Assembly (NCBI GenBank): GCA_964420125.1
Contig: CAYQQQ010000007.1
Location: 124,001-188,000 of the forward strand
From: CAYQQQ01 sp964420125
GTDB lineage: Bacteria > Actinomycetota > Acidimicrobiia > Acidimicrobiales > Microtrichaceae
Direction of reading: 5' to 3'
Length of the DNA: 64,000 nucleotides
The notes under the pieces were generated by a model that worked only from the letters and a program-made list of their open reading frames with translations, had not been told where the DNA came from and ran no database searches. Below, one piece after another: positions 33,749 through 43,033 of this stretch (positions are counted from its first letter, which is position 1; each line of letters opens with the position of its first letter). Made by a program: the position numbers and the translations under genes.

Positions 33749-33982
33749 ATGCACGTGAGCTTCGACATCACCCTTCGCGACGGTGCCACCGAGCGCGTGG
33801 ACGGCGCGGACGCCTATCAGCAGGAGCAGTCGATGACCACCTTCTTCCGCACCGACGGGAGGCCCACGGTGGACTGCTGGTCGGTGCGGGTGGCCAGCTT
33901 CCGCACCGACCAGATCCTCGCCGTGCGCCGGATCGAGACCGCGCAGCGAGCAACCGAACCGACGACGCTGCGTTCTGCCTGA
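33749..33982 (+). CDS. Small conserved-looking hypothetical protein
   Basis: A 77-residue soluble protein starting MHVSFDITLRDGATERVDG, with alternating beta-strand-like segments (TTFFRTDGRP, CWSVRVASFRTDQILAVRRI). It looks like a small beta-rich fold. No family was recognised. The start is supported by a TACGGT -10 box. The preceding ~170 bases hold no other gene. Confidence 0.55.
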   Translation: MHVSFDITLRDGATERVDGADAYQQEQSMTTFFRTDGRPTVDCWSVRVASFRTDQILAVRRIETAQRATEPTTLRSA

Positions 33983-33997
33983 GCGAGCGGCGGACGC

Positions 33998-34003
33998 TAA
34001 CGT
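33998..34003 (+). promoter_or_regulatory. Weak -10 candidate for the UGM-like gene
   Basis: TAACGT gives a leader of about 40 bases before the ATG at 34052. No -35 box is evident. Confidence 0.25.
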
Positions 34004-34051
34004 CGAGGGGCCGAACCGCGTGGCGCACGGACGTTCGGCCCCCCTCCCACC

Positions 34052-35632
34052 ATGAGCGACTCGTCCCCTGCCCCCGATCCCGACCAGAGCGGTGCCGCTG
34101 ACCCCGCGATCCCCTGCAGCGACGACGTCGTGGTCATCGGCGCCGGCCCCGCCGGCCTCACCGCGGCCTACCAGCTCGCCCGTTCAGGACGGACCTGCAC
34201 GGTGCTGGAGGCGACCGACGTGGTCGGGGGCATCTCCCAGACCGCGGTGCGCGACGGCTGGCGCTTCGACATCGGCGGGCACCGCTTCTTCACCAAGGTG
34301 CAGCCGGTGGAGCAGCTGTGGCACGAGATCCTCGATGACGACGAGTTCCTCCTACGGCCGAGGATGAGCCGCATCTACTACCGGGGCCGTTACTACGACT
34401 ACCCGATCAAGCCCATGAACGCCCTGAGGAACCTCGGCCCAGTCGAGGCCGTGCGCTGCGTGCTCTCCTACGTGTGGGCGAAGGTGCACCCCCCCAGGGA
34501 CCAGAGCACCCTCGAGGGCTACGTCGTCGCCGACTACGGCCGTCGGCTCTACGAGCACTTCTTCAAGACCTACAACGAGAAGGTCTGGGGGGTCTCCCCC
34601 GCCAAGCTCTCCGCCGACTTCGGGGCCCAGCGCATCAAGGGCATGTCGTTGTTCCACGCCGTGTGGGAGCCGGTCCGAGCGAGGGTGTTCGGCTCGCGCC
34701 AGGACCGATCCAAGCAGGTCACCAGCCTCATCGAGGAGTTCCAGTACCCGAAGTACGGCCCCGGGATGATGTGGGAGCGCTGCGCCGAGCAGGTCCGTGC
34801 GGCAGGCTCGAAGGTCGAGCTCCACCAGAACGTGGAGCGCATCACCCGCGGCGGACGCGGTGCCACTGCGGTGCTCGCCCGCGACGACTCCGGCACCCTC
34901 ACCGAGCACCGTGTGGGCGAGGTGGTCTCGTCGATGCCGTTCCCGCTGCTGGTCAAGGCCATGGACCCGCCCGCTCCGCCGGAGGTGCTCGCGGCCGCAG
35001 ACGGGCTCGGGTTCCGCGACTTCCTCACCGTCGCGCTGGTGGTGCCCGACGCAGACGGCTTCCCCGACAACTGGATCTACATCCACTCCCCCGACGTCGG
35101 TGTCGGACGCATCCAGAACTTCGGATCCTGGTCGCCGTACATGGTCAAGGACGGCCGCACCTGCCTCGGCTTGGAGTACTTCGTGTTCGAGGGCGACGGC
35201 ATGTGGACCAAGCCCGACGGGGACCTCGTGGCGCAGGCGACCCGGGAGCTCGGGATCCTCGGCCTGTGCGATCCGGCCAAGGTGGAGGCCGGCTACGTCG
35301 TTCGCATGCCCAAGGCCTATCCGGTCTACGACGAGGGATACCAGGCCAAGGTCGAGGTGCTGCGGAACTGGCTGGCACGAGAGGTCCCCAACGTGCATCC
35401 CGTCGGCCGCAACGGGATGCACAAGTACAACAACCAGGACCACTCCATGCTGACCGCCATGCTGACGGTGGAGAACCTGCTCACCGGCTCGCACCACGAC
35501 ATCTGGTCGGTCAACGTGGAGGCCGACTACCACGAGGTGGACTCGTCACGCCCGGCACGCCCCGAGGACTGGGTGGGCACCGCGGCGTCGGGAGCGACCG
35601 GTCGGGACGCCCCGGTGGTCCCCTCGGCCTGA
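34052..35632 (+). CDS. FAD-dependent oxidoreductase, UDP-galactopyranose mutase-like
   Basis: A 526-residue flavoprotein. The N-terminal Rossmann motif VVVIGAGPAGLTAAYQLARSG binds FAD; GGHRFFTKVQPVEQLWHEIL and RIYYRGRYYDYPIKPMNAL resemble the sugar-nucleotide-binding part of UDP-galactopyranose mutase and related polysaccharide flavoenzymes. A C-terminal NGMHKYNNQDHSMLTAMLTV segment completes the FAD site. It may convert UDP-galactopyranose to the furanose for a galactan, or act on a related sugar. It opens a region rich in envelope glycan genes. No good Shine-Dalgarno site is seen. Confidence 0.8.
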   Translation: MSDSSPAPDPDQSGAADPAIPCSDDVVVIGAGPAGLTAAYQLARSGRTCTVLEATDVVGGISQTAVRDGWRFDIGGHRFFTKVQPVEQLWHEILDDDEFLLRPRMSRIYYRGRYYDYPIKPMNALRNLGPVEAVRCVLSYVWAKVHPPRDQSTLEGYVVADYGRRLYEHFFKTYNEKVWGVSPAKLSADFGAQRIKGMSLFHAVWEPVRARVFGSRQDRSKQVTSLIEEFQYPKYGPGMMWERCAEQVRAAGSKVELHQNVERITRGGRGATAVLARDDSGTLTEHRVGEVVSSMPFPLLVKAMDPPAPPEVLAAADGLGFRDFLTVALVVPDADGFPDNWIYIHSPDVGVGRIQNFGSWSPYMVKDGRTCLGLEYFVFEGDGMWTKPDGDLVAQATRELGILGLCDPAKVEAGYVVRMPKAYPVYDEGYQAKVEVLRNWLAREVPNVHPVGRNGMHKYNNQDHSMLTAMLTVENLLTGSHHDIWSVNVEADYHEVDSSRPARPEDWVGTAASGATGRDAPVVPSA

Positions 35633-35662
35633 GCGCCGGTCCGACCTCCGCGGCCCTCCGGG

Positions 35663-38464
35663 TCAGGCTCCCGCTGGCGGGGCCGCTCCGGTACGGGCCA
35701 GATCCACGAGCTGCGGTGCCAGCCACTCGGCGATGGTGGGGGCGAAGCTGTCGTAGAAGTGCAGACCGTCCTCGCGGATGGCGGGATCGAGCTCACCCCC
35801 GGGACGGGCCGCCAGCCAGGCCTGGAACTCCACCACCGTCACCACCCCCGGACGAAGCGATGCCACCTCTCGCATGATCTCGTTGAGGCGGTCCACGCGC
35901 GCCGGGTCCGATTCCGGGAGATCGACGTAGCCCTGGTCGCGCCCCGCTTCGAAGTGCGGGTAGGTGAGGAGCACGACGCTGGCACCCTGGGAGCCGAGCA
36001 GGTCGACGGTCGTCAGGAGCTCCCTCAGCAGGTAGCGGTCGATCTCCGGCTGTCCGATGTGGCGGAAGCGGTCGTCACCCGGCAGGCGCCGGTCGACCAC
36101 CTCCCAGATCCCCGAGGTGAGCACCACCACCTCGGGGTCCCGCTCGTCGAGGAAGCGGGGGAACATCGCCGCCCAGTCGCAACGGGCCTCGAAGGTGTCG
36201 ATGTCCCGCAGGAACCGGAACTGCCCGCCTCGAGCGATCGGGCAGCCCAGCTGGCCCGCCGACTGCACCCGCATGGTCCCCTCGGAACGGGATCGCTCCA
36301 CGAGCCCCGTGCCCACGTTGAACGCCACCGAGTCGCCCACCACCAGCACGTCGGCCACCTGGCCCTGGTCGATGGTGCGACGAGGCGCCGGGGGCGGCGG
36401 CTCCGGCAGCGGGGCGTTGGCCGCGACCTCGGCCGCAGGGTCCGCCGCGGGGGTTGCCGGGCGGGCAGCCTCGAGTTGGGTAGCGACGGCCTCGCCGATC
36501 TCGGCCATGCCGATCTCGGTGAAGCCGACGCCGTCCACCGCCCGCCGTTCGGGATCGAACTCGCCGGCCGGCCAACCCGCGGCGATCGAGGCGAGGTCGA
36601 TCACGCCCGCGCCACGCGCGGTCGCCGCCTCCGTGAGCAGCTGGTTCCATCGGTCGATCCGGGGTGCGTCGTTCTCGGCCCATCCCGGCGGCGGCACGCC
36701 GTCGCGCGCCTCCGCGCCCTGGGCCGCGACCAACGAGGAGCGGGTCTGATCGGCCGGCAGGATCGGCGTCGGGGGTGCGGGCGCGGCGGCGGCGTTGGCG
36801 AGGTGGGGCGACGTCGCCACCACCAGTGCGGCACCGCTGGGGGCGAGGCGGTCCAGCAGCTCCCGGACCTCGGTGCCGAGGAAGTCGTCCAGTCCCGGCG
36901 AGCCCGGCGCTTCCCACGCCGCGTCCAGGTCGACCCTGCGGTCGGCCACGTCGCGCAGCGCCGAGGCGACGATCACCACGTCCGGACGCTGCTCGGCCAC
37001 CGCAGCCACCCAGGTGTCCTTCACGGAGCCGCACCGGTCGGTGTCGCGCTCCACGTTGCCGTCGGACATCCGGACCCAGCCGCCCAGTGCGAGGCCGCAG
37101 CTCGGCGCAGAGGCCACCTGGACCTCCAGGGGCACGTCCAGCGTGCCGCGGGCCAGCTGCCAGGACGCAGCGAGCTCATCGCCGATCACCAGCACCCGGA
37201 TCGGCGCCGGCGGTGGCGCCGGGACCGTCGTGGCCGCGGCCACCTCCAGGCTGGACGGCGCCGGGAGATCGGAGGTGACCACGAAGGCGCTGACGAGGAG
37301 CACCGCTGCGGCCGGCACCGCCACGCGGGGTGCCACCCGACCGCGGAGGCGCACGCCACGCCGGACGGGCACCTCGATGAGGCGGAACATGAGCACCGCT
37401 GCAGCGATCGTGACGGCCATCCGCAGGCCGAACAACGGCCAGGGCGCCCATCCGACCCGCGCCGGGCTGAGCCACAGGAAGACCGGCCAGTGCAGCAGGT
37501 ACACCCCGTAGCTGATGCGCCCCAGCGCCACGATCGGCGCCAACGACAGCACGCGGGCGGCGACCCCCCGTTGGAGCGCGGCCACCACGAGCGTCACGCT
37601 GGCGGCCGAGGTGGCCAGCAGCCCCCAGGGGTAGAGCCACGGCGAGGTGACTGCGGCCGTGGCCCAGAGCACCACGGAACCGGCGAGGCCGACGAGCCCG
37701 GCCAGCTCCAGGAGCACCCGGCGGCGATGGGTCCCACCACGGATCCGGCCGAGGCCGACGCAAGCGAGCAAGGCACCGGCAGCCAGCTCTGCCAGGCGGG
37801 TGTCGGTGCCGAAGTAGGCCCGGGGGATGGACTCGCGGGCGAACCACCAGTTCAGCACCAACGACACCAGCATCATCGTGGCGAGCACGCCGGCGAGCGC
37901 CGCCACCCCGTGGCGGGAACCTCGCCGACGGGCCAGCGCCAGCACCGCGATCACCACGGCGGGCAGCACCAGGTAGAACTGCTGCTCCACCGCGAGGGAC
38001 CAGTAGTGCTCCAGCGGGGACGGTGCGGCGAACTGCGCGCCATACGATCGGCCGGCGGCGATGAAGTGCCAGTTGACCAGCTCGGCCAGCGCCCAGGGGA
38101 TGTCCCCGCGCAGGTCCCGCAGCTGGCTCGTGGTCCACACGCCGAGCGCGCCCATGGCCACGACGAGGCCCATCGTGACCCAGGACGCCGGCAGGAGCCG
38201 ACGGAACCGACGCGAGAAGAACCCGCGCACGTCGAGCGCCGAGGTGGCTCGCCACTCCTTGAGCATCAAGGAGGTGATCAGGAAGCCCGACAAGGTGAAG
38301 AAGCTCGACACGCCCAGGAACCCACCGGGGATCCACGAGAACCGGGCGTGGAACAGGAGCACCGCGGTCACCGCGACGGCGCGAAGGCCGTCGAGGGCGG
38401 GCTCGTAGCCCAGGGCATCGCGATCCCGCCGCTTCGCCCGCCGCACGAAGGTGAGCTCAGACAT
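35663..38464 (-). CDS. Acyltransferase-3 with two C-terminal SGNH domains
   Basis: A 933-residue membrane protein. Residues ~20-400 are an OafA/YrhL-type acyltransferase-3 domain: PALDGLRAVAVTAVLLFH carries the R-x10-H motif, followed by GGFLGVSSFFTLSGFLIT and several helices. The following extracytoplasmic part contains two SGNH-hydrolase-like domains. The first has GDE at 428-430 in place of GDS and Gly647 where the His should be, so it is probably inactive. The second has GDS (Ser712) and DGLH (Asp899, His902) intact. It should O-acylate a surface polysaccharide. It overlaps the polyprenol mannose synthase gene by 8 bp. Confidence 0.9.
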   Translation of the reverse strand: MSELTFVRRAKRRDRDALGYEPALDGLRAVAVTAVLLFHARFSWIPGGFLGVSSFFTLSGFLITSLMLKEWRATSALDVRGFFSRRFRRLLPASWVTMGLVVAMGALGVWTTSQLRDLRGDIPWALAELVNWHFIAAGRSYGAQFAAPSPLEHYWSLAVEQQFYLVLPAVVIAVLALARRRGSRHGVAALAGVLATMMLVSLVLNWWFARESIPRAYFGTDTRLAELAAGALLACVGLGRIRGGTHRRRVLLELAGLVGLAGSVVLWATAAVTSPWLYPWGLLATSAASVTLVVAALQRGVAARVLSLAPIVALGRISYGVYLLHWPVFLWLSPARVGWAPWPLFGLRMAVTIAAAVLMFRLIEVPVRRGVRLRGRVAPRVAVPAAAVLLVSAFVVTSDLPAPSSLEVAAATTVPAPPPAPIRVLVIGDELAASWQLARGTLDVPLEVQVASAPSCGLALGGWVRMSDGNVERDTDRCGSVKDTWVAAVAEQRPDVVIVASALRDVADRRVDLDAAWEAPGSPGLDDFLGTEVRELLDRLAPSGAALVVATSPHLANAAAAPAPPTPILPADQTRSSLVAAQGAEARDGVPPPGWAENDAPRIDRWNQLLTEAATARGAGVIDLASIAAGWPAGEFDPERRAVDGVGFTEIGMAEIGEAVATQLEAARPATPAADPAAEVAANAPLPEPPPPAPRRTIDQGQVADVLVVGDSVAFNVGTGLVERSRSEGTMRVQSAGQLGCPIARGGQFRFLRDIDTFEARCDWAAMFPRFLDERDPEVVVLTSGIWEVVDRRLPGDDRFRHIGQPEIDRYLLRELLTTVDLLGSQGASVVLLTYPHFEAGRDQGYVDLPESDPARVDRLNEIMREVASLRPGVVTVVEFQAWLAARPGGELDPAIREDGLHFYDSFAPTIAEWLAPQLVDLARTGAAPPAGA

Positions 38465-39257
38465 CGCCGGGCGGTGCTCCCGTCGGACGGACCCGTGAGC
38501 CCAGGTAGCGGCCCGGCCGGCTCTCGCGCACCCGCTCGGTCAGCGTCGGCGCCCGCAGCGACAGCCCCCACCAGGTGACCCGCAGCTCCGTCTCCACCAT
38601 CGTGCGGACCACGGCCATCTTCGACGCACCCGCCACCCGGTCGACGAAGGTGATCGGCACCTCGGCGACCCTCGCCCCGCAGGCGGAGATCCGGTAGGCC
38701 GTCTCGATCTGGAACAGGTACCCGTTGGCGCGCGTCCCGTCGATGTCGATGCGCTCCAGCACGTCGGCCCGGTAGGCCCGAAACGCGGTGGTGGCGTCGT
38801 GCAGGCGCAGGCGCAGCATCGCCCGGGCGTAGCTGTTGCCCCAGCGGGACAGGCTGCGACGGAACCAGGTCCAGTTGGGGACCGAGCCGCCGGGGACGTA
38901 CCGGGACCCCACCGCCACCTCTGCGCCGCGATCCAGCTGGGCGAGGAGCTGGGGGAGCACCATCGGGTCGTGGGAGAAGTCGGCGTCCATCTGCACGACC
39001 ACGTCATGGCCGGCGTCGAGGGCGTGACGGAACCCGTGGCGGTAGGCAGCTCCGAGGCCTGCCTTGCCGGGGCGGTGCAGCACCTCGACGCGATCGAGCT
39101 CCACCGCCACCTTCTCGGCGATCTCACCCGTCCCGTCGGGGCTGTCGTCGTCGACGACGAGGATGTCCAGCGACGGCTCCGCCTCCCGCACGGCCCGCAG
39201 CAGCCGCTCGATGTTCTCGGCCTCCTGGTAGGTGGGGACCACCAGCACCTTGGTCAC
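38457..39257 (-). CDS. Polyprenol-phosphate mannose synthase (GT2)
   Basis: A 266-residue GT-A glycosyltransferase: KVLVVPTYQEAENIERLLR, LVVDDDSPDGTGEIA and the metal-binding motif VVQMDADFSHDP, then GSRYVPGGSVPNWTW, typical of Dpm1/Ppm1 enzymes that make polyprenyl-phosphate-mannose, the donor for GT-C enzymes. The GTG at 39257 is chosen because a TAGTGT -10 box lies 6 bases upstream; a TTG at 39263 would add two residues. No C-terminal membrane part is present. It is co-transcribed with the SGNH acyltransferase. Confidence 0.9.
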   Translation of the reverse strand: MTKVLVVPTYQEAENIERLLRAVREAEPSLDILVVDDDSPDGTGEIAEKVAVELDRVEVLHRPGKAGLGAAYRHGFRHALDAGHDVVVQMDADFSHDPMVLPQLLAQLDRGAEVAVGSRYVPGGSVPNWTWFRRSLSRWGNSYARAMLRLRLHDATTAFRAYRADVLERIDIDGTRANGYLFQIETAYRISACGARVAEVPITFVDRVAGASKMAVVRTMVETELRVTWWGLSLRAPTLTERVRESRPGRYLGSRVRPTGAPPGDV

Positions 39258-39263
39258 CCGCAA

Positions 39264-39269
39264 ACACTA
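39264..39269 (-). promoter_or_regulatory. -10 box for the polyprenol mannose synthase (leaderless)
   Basis: TAGTGT on the minus strand, 6 bases before the GTG at 39257. Confidence 0.45.
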
Positions 39270-39328
39270 CCGGCGAGCCACGGGCTGCCCGAAGCCTTCA
39301 GGTGCGGAGAACCCCTCGATCGGGTAGA

Positions 39329-41029
39329 TCAACCCACGCGATCGCACCGTCCGAGCAGTCGGAAGGTCCCGGCGTCCTCCACGGTGCAGAAGTCCTCCTC
39401 CACCGCCCGGTTCGGTTCGCCGGAGCCGCTCCCGGAGGAGTCGTTCGGCTCCTCCCACCCGGACCAGGCGTCCGAGAGGATCAGCCAGTCGGCGCCACGT
39501 ACCTCCTCGGCGAGACCGCTGTCGGCGGCGTCCGCCAGGCCTGGGTCCATCTCGATGTACCGGGTCCCCGGCTCCAGCTCGGGGAACAGGTGGTAGAAGA
39601 AGACGTCGCTGTAGTTGGCGCGCGACAGGTCGACCGGTCCCACCACGAGCGTGTCGCCCGGCCGAGCGAGCGCATCCAGCGCGTCCACCACGTCCTGGGC
39701 ATCGGCCGCACCCTGGGCGTCGCCGAAGGGGAACACCCGCTCGTCTCGTCGGACCGGGAAGCCGAAGCGGTTCGCACCGAGGCTCTGGCCCACCAGGTCG
39801 ACGTAGGTGCGCACCGGGTAGAAGGGGATCACGGCGACCAGGACGACCACGACGGGCGAGATGGCGAACGCCTGGCGGAGGCCGATCCGCATCCCGGGAG
39901 CGAGCTCCTCGAGGAGCACCAGGGCTGCCGGGATCACCAGGGCGAAGGTCACGCCGGTGACCCAGCTGAGGTGCGCGGTGTCGGGCCGCTGGAGAGCCTG
40001 CTGGAGCAGGGCCGCGGCGAACAGCGCCGCCGGCCAGAAGGCCACGGCCCGATCGCTGCCGGGCTCCCTCCTCCGGAGCCGCCACGCGGCGACGACCACG
40101 ACCACGATGGACGCCGGCACCAGCCAGAACCACAGGTTGATCTGCTGGGCGATGCCCGGCATCGGCAGCGGCCAGCCGGTCACCCGCAGCGTGCCCGCCC
40201 GCTGGAGGAACCCGTCGACCTCCCCCCACGAGGGGGGGATCGGCAGGCTCCGTCCGCCGCGCAGCTCGAACACGGGCTCGATGAACATCCCCTGCACCGA
40301 CTCACCGATGCCCGACACGAGCAGATGGGGAACGTACAGCGCGAGCCCGGCCACGAACCCCCACGCAAGGGGGCGCCGAGCTCCCCTGGCCGACTGGAAC
40401 CACCACGCGCCGAGTCCGAGGACCACGGCCAACACCATGTCAGGGCGGTAGAGCAGCGCGAACCCGCCCAGCAGCCCAGCCAGGAACCGGAGGCGACCCT
40501 GCCAGGGCGGCTCCCGGCGGGCGGCGGTCGCAGCGACCGCCAGCGCGGCGAGGCCGAGCGCCAGCGCGCCGTTCCAGGCCATCGCCGAGAGCCCCAGCGG
40601 GCCGATGAGGACCACCACCGAGACCACCGCGGAGGCGGTCGCCACGCCCCGGCCGAACGGGCGCAGGAGGAACCACAGCGCGTAGGCCACGGCCGCGTGC
40701 TGGAACAGCCCCACCAGGCGCTCCACGTAGAGGTGCGTGCCGAAGAGCTCGTAGACACCGGCGAGGACGTAGAGGGAGCCCGGGCCGTAGAGGTGGAGGA
40801 AGTCGCGATGGGGCACGTCCCCCGAGAGGATCCGCTCCGGGAACACGAGCATGAACCCCTCCTCCATCGGAGGGCCCTGGTACTGCAGGAGGCCAGGGAG
40901 CGGGGCGAGCAGGACCACGCCGACGATCGCCAGGCCGATGGCATCGGCGGTGGACCACCGGCGGTCGCTCGGTTCTCCGTGCAGCTCGGCGGGTGGCGGT
41001 GCCTCGGTGTCGGTTCCGGCAGATCCCAC
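39329..41029 (-). CDS. GT-C-like multi-pass membrane protein
   Basis: A 566-residue protein with about ten predicted helices and a C-terminal extracytoplasmic domain from about 430. After the first helix there is a loop with MEEGFMLVFPERIL, then DFLHLYGPGSLYVLAGVYELFG, the acidic-loop plus YGP pattern of GT-C glycosyltransferases. It probably transfers a sugar from a lipid-linked donor; no specific family is assigned. A Ser/Gly-rich segment and two Cys lie near the end. GTG start at 41029. Confidence 0.7.
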   Translation of the reverse strand: MGSAGTDTEAPPPAELHGEPSDRRWSTADAIGLAIVGVVLLAPLPGLLQYQGPPMEEGFMLVFPERILSGDVPHRDFLHLYGPGSLYVLAGVYELFGTHLYVERLVGLFQHAAVAYALWFLLRPFGRGVATASAVVSVVVLIGPLGLSAMAWNGALALGLAALAVAATAARREPPWQGRLRFLAGLLGGFALLYRPDMVLAVVLGLGAWWFQSARGARRPLAWGFVAGLALYVPHLLVSGIGESVQGMFIEPVFELRGGRSLPIPPSWGEVDGFLQRAGTLRVTGWPLPMPGIAQQINLWFWLVPASIVVVVVAAWRLRRREPGSDRAVAFWPAALFAAALLQQALQRPDTAHLSWVTGVTFALVIPAALVLLEELAPGMRIGLRQAFAISPVVVVLVAVIPFYPVRTYVDLVGQSLGANRFGFPVRRDERVFPFGDAQGAADAQDVVDALDALARPGDTLVVGPVDLSRANYSDVFFYHLFPELEPGTRYIEMDPGLADAADSGLAEEVRGADWLILSDAWSGWEEPNDSSGSGSGEPNRAVEEDFCTVEDAGTFRLLGRCDRVG

Positions 41030-41123
41030 GGCCCGTCAGTCTCCCACACGCCCGGCAACCCCACGGGATGGGACCGCTGCCGCCCACAGCGGCCGCGTCC
41101 CAGGCAGGGCGCCCGCACCTCGG

Positions 41124-41129
41124 TAGATT
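41124..41129 (+). promoter_or_regulatory. -10 box for the membrane protein at 41137 (leaderless)
   Basis: TAGATT, 7 bases before the GTG at 41137. Confidence 0.5.
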
Positions 41130-41136
41130 CCCGGGG

Positions 41137-42990
41137 GTGCCCCTCCTCGATCCGGTCTCGGCTGGTCCCGCTGACGATCCGCACCGGAGCCCCCGGGCGC
41201 TGGACGCGACGGGGGAACCGGATCGGACAGCGTGGGTCCTGGCCGCCGTGCTGGTCCTGACCTCGCTCCCCCTGCTCGTCGCCGCTGTGGTCCTGGCCCG
41301 GCGCGGCTGGGTGCCGGTCGGCGAGTTCGCCCAGGCGGAGCTGCGGGTGCGCGACTTCTGGACCCATCCGCCCTCGCTCGGCGCCGTGGGCCGACTTCGC
41401 ACCGACACCCACGTGAGCTCGCACCCCGGCCCGGCCGCCTGGTGGGCGATGTACCCCGTGTACGCCCTGTTCGGGCGCAGCGCAGGCGCGCTCTCCCTGT
41501 CCGTCGCCACCGTCGCCGCCGCGTGGTCTGCCGGTGGGTTGACGCTGGTGTGGCGGCGTGCCGGCGACCGGGCGGCGGCGTTGGCGGGCATCGTGGTGCT
41601 GGGCCTCTCCGCGGCCCTCGGCCCCCTCACCTTCCTCGAGCCGTGGAACCCCTGGTTCGCCGTCATGCCCTTCCTCTGCGTCGTGCTCGGGACATGGGAC
41701 CTGCTGGAGGACCACCCGTGGTCGCTGCTGCTCGTGGTCGGTGCCGGTTCCTTCGCCGTGCAGGCCCACGTCGGCTACGCACCGCTCGTCGCAGCGCTCA
41801 CGATCACGGGGGTTGCGGGACTGCTGTGGAGGCGTCACCGGCGCGATGACCCCCTCTCCGGGTTGCTGGTGCCCGCGCTGGCTGCGGTGGGTCTGGGAGG
41901 GCTGATGTGGGTGCTGCCCGTGCTCGAGCAGCTGCGCAACGACCCCGGCAACTTCGCCGTCATGTGGCAGGCGTACCGCGAGGAGGCCCGGCGCCAGGAG
42001 CTCGTCGGCCTCATCGACGGCGCGCGGCTGGTGGCCGCCCGGCTCGACCTCCTGGCACCCCTGGAGACCGGAGAGGAGCTCCCTGCCAGCCAGCGGAGCC
42101 CCGGTGCGGGGGCGCTGCTGGCCGCCGTTGCCTGGGCGGTCGCCGTGGTGGTCGCCTGGCGACGACGGCGCGAACCGATGATGCGATCCGTGCTCGCGCT
42201 CGACGCGGTGGCCGCCGTCGGTCTGGCAGCCGCCGTGCTCGCCGCAAGCCGGATCGCCGGGGAGGTGTTCGGCTACCTCGTCCTGTGGCTCCCGGTGCTG
42301 GTGGCGGTGGTGGTCTTCGCCATCCTGTGGACGGGATGGCTGATGACCGGGGAGGCAGCGGGGCTGCAGAGGGCTGCCACCTGGGCGATCGCCGCGGGAC
42401 TGGTGCTCCAGTGCGGAGTGGTCACTGCTCGGTTCTCCGATCCGCCCACACCTGCTGAGCAGCTGTCCGGAGCGGCTGCGGAGCTGAACGACGACGTGGT
42501 GGGCGGCCTCGACAGGGACGGCAGCTACCTGGTGCGCTGGGACGATCCGCTGGCCTTCGGCGCCCTCGGCCAGGGGCTGCTCTCGGAGCTGGAGCGACGT
42601 GGCTACGACGCCGGTGCCGACGCCCACCTCTCCGTGGAGGTCCGTCCCCACCGCGTGCGGGATCCCTCCGAGGCGGACGCCGCGGTCTGGGTCGTCACCG
42701 GTGCGGCCATCGATCGCTGGCGTCATGTCGCGGGTGCAGAGGAGCTCGCCTACGCCGACCCACGCACCCCCCGCCAGCGCGCCGAGGCCGTCGAGCTGCG
42801 ACGGGAGCTGCGCGACGAGCTCCGAGCGATCGGGGGCGAGGAGCTGGCAGACCGCCTCGACGAGAACTACTGGGCAACCCGAGCCGACCCCCGGGTGCCC
42901 GACGACCTGGCGAGGCGCATCGACGCCCTGGCCTCGCTGGGCCTGCCCACCGCGGTCTTCCTGGTGGATCCCGACACCGCCGAGCCGTGA
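41137..42990 (+). CDS. Multi-pass membrane protein, GT-C-like, with soluble C-terminal domain
   Basis: A 617-residue protein: a short cytoplasmic N-terminus, about eleven predicted helices up to about residue 430, then a soluble domain of ~190 residues. The first outside loop contains acidic/basic residues (EFAQAELRVRDFW) followed by SHPGPAAWWAMYPVYALFG, resembling the sugar-donor loop of GT-C enzymes. The soluble domain has many charged residues and no recognised fold. The GTG at 41137 follows the -10 box by 7 bases. Divergent from the preceding GT-C gene. Confidence 0.65.
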   Translation: MPLLDPVSAGPADDPHRSPRALDATGEPDRTAWVLAAVLVLTSLPLLVAAVVLARRGWVPVGEFAQAELRVRDFWTHPPSLGAVGRLRTDTHVSSHPGPAAWWAMYPVYALFGRSAGALSLSVATVAAAWSAGGLTLVWRRAGDRAAALAGIVVLGLSAALGPLTFLEPWNPWFAVMPFLCVVLGTWDLLEDHPWSLLLVVGAGSFAVQAHVGYAPLVAALTITGVAGLLWRRHRRDDPLSGLLVPALAAVGLGGLMWVLPVLEQLRNDPGNFAVMWQAYREEARRQELVGLIDGARLVAARLDLLAPLETGEELPASQRSPGAGALLAAVAWAVAVVVAWRRRREPMMRSVLALDAVAAVGLAAAVLAASRIAGEVFGYLVLWLPVLVAVVVFAILWTGWLMTGEAAGLQRAATWAIAAGLVLQCGVVTARFSDPPTPAEQLSGAAAELNDDVVGGLDRDGSYLVRWDDPLAFGALGQGLLSELERRGYDAGADAHLSVEVRPHRVRDPSEADAAVWVVTGAAIDRWRHVAGAEELAYADPRTPRQRAEAVELRRELRDELRAIGGEELADRLDENYWATRADPRVPDDLARRIDALASLGLPTAVFLVDPDTAEP

Positions 42991-42994
42991 CCGG

Positions 42995-43000
42995 TACATT
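42995..43000 (+). promoter_or_regulatory. -10 box for the short upstream ORF and the AT3-SGNH gene
   Basis: TACATT, 9 bases before an ATG at 43010 that opens a 7-codon reading frame overlapping the next gene's start. Confidence 0.4.
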
Positions 43001-43009
43001 TCCCTGCCG

Positions 43010-43033
43010 ATGAAGGGGGAAGGCCCACGATGA
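43010..43033 (+). CDS. Possible leader peptide MKGEGPR upstream of the AT3-SGNH gene
   Basis: ATG AAG GGG GAA GGC CCA CGA TGA: seven codons whose TGA overlaps the ATG at 43030 (ATGA). It would be leaderless. The AAGGGGGA inside it is also a fair Shine-Dalgarno site for the 43030 start, so it may equally be only a normal leader. Confidence 0.3.
   Translation: MKGEGPR

Noticed and set aside
35759..38578. Long open frames antisense to real genes, such as this one opposite the AT3-SGNH-SGNH gene
   Set aside because: In very GC-rich DNA, frames opposite true genes stay open by codon bias. The translation is His/Arg/Gly-rich without any family motif, while the other strand encodes clear domains.
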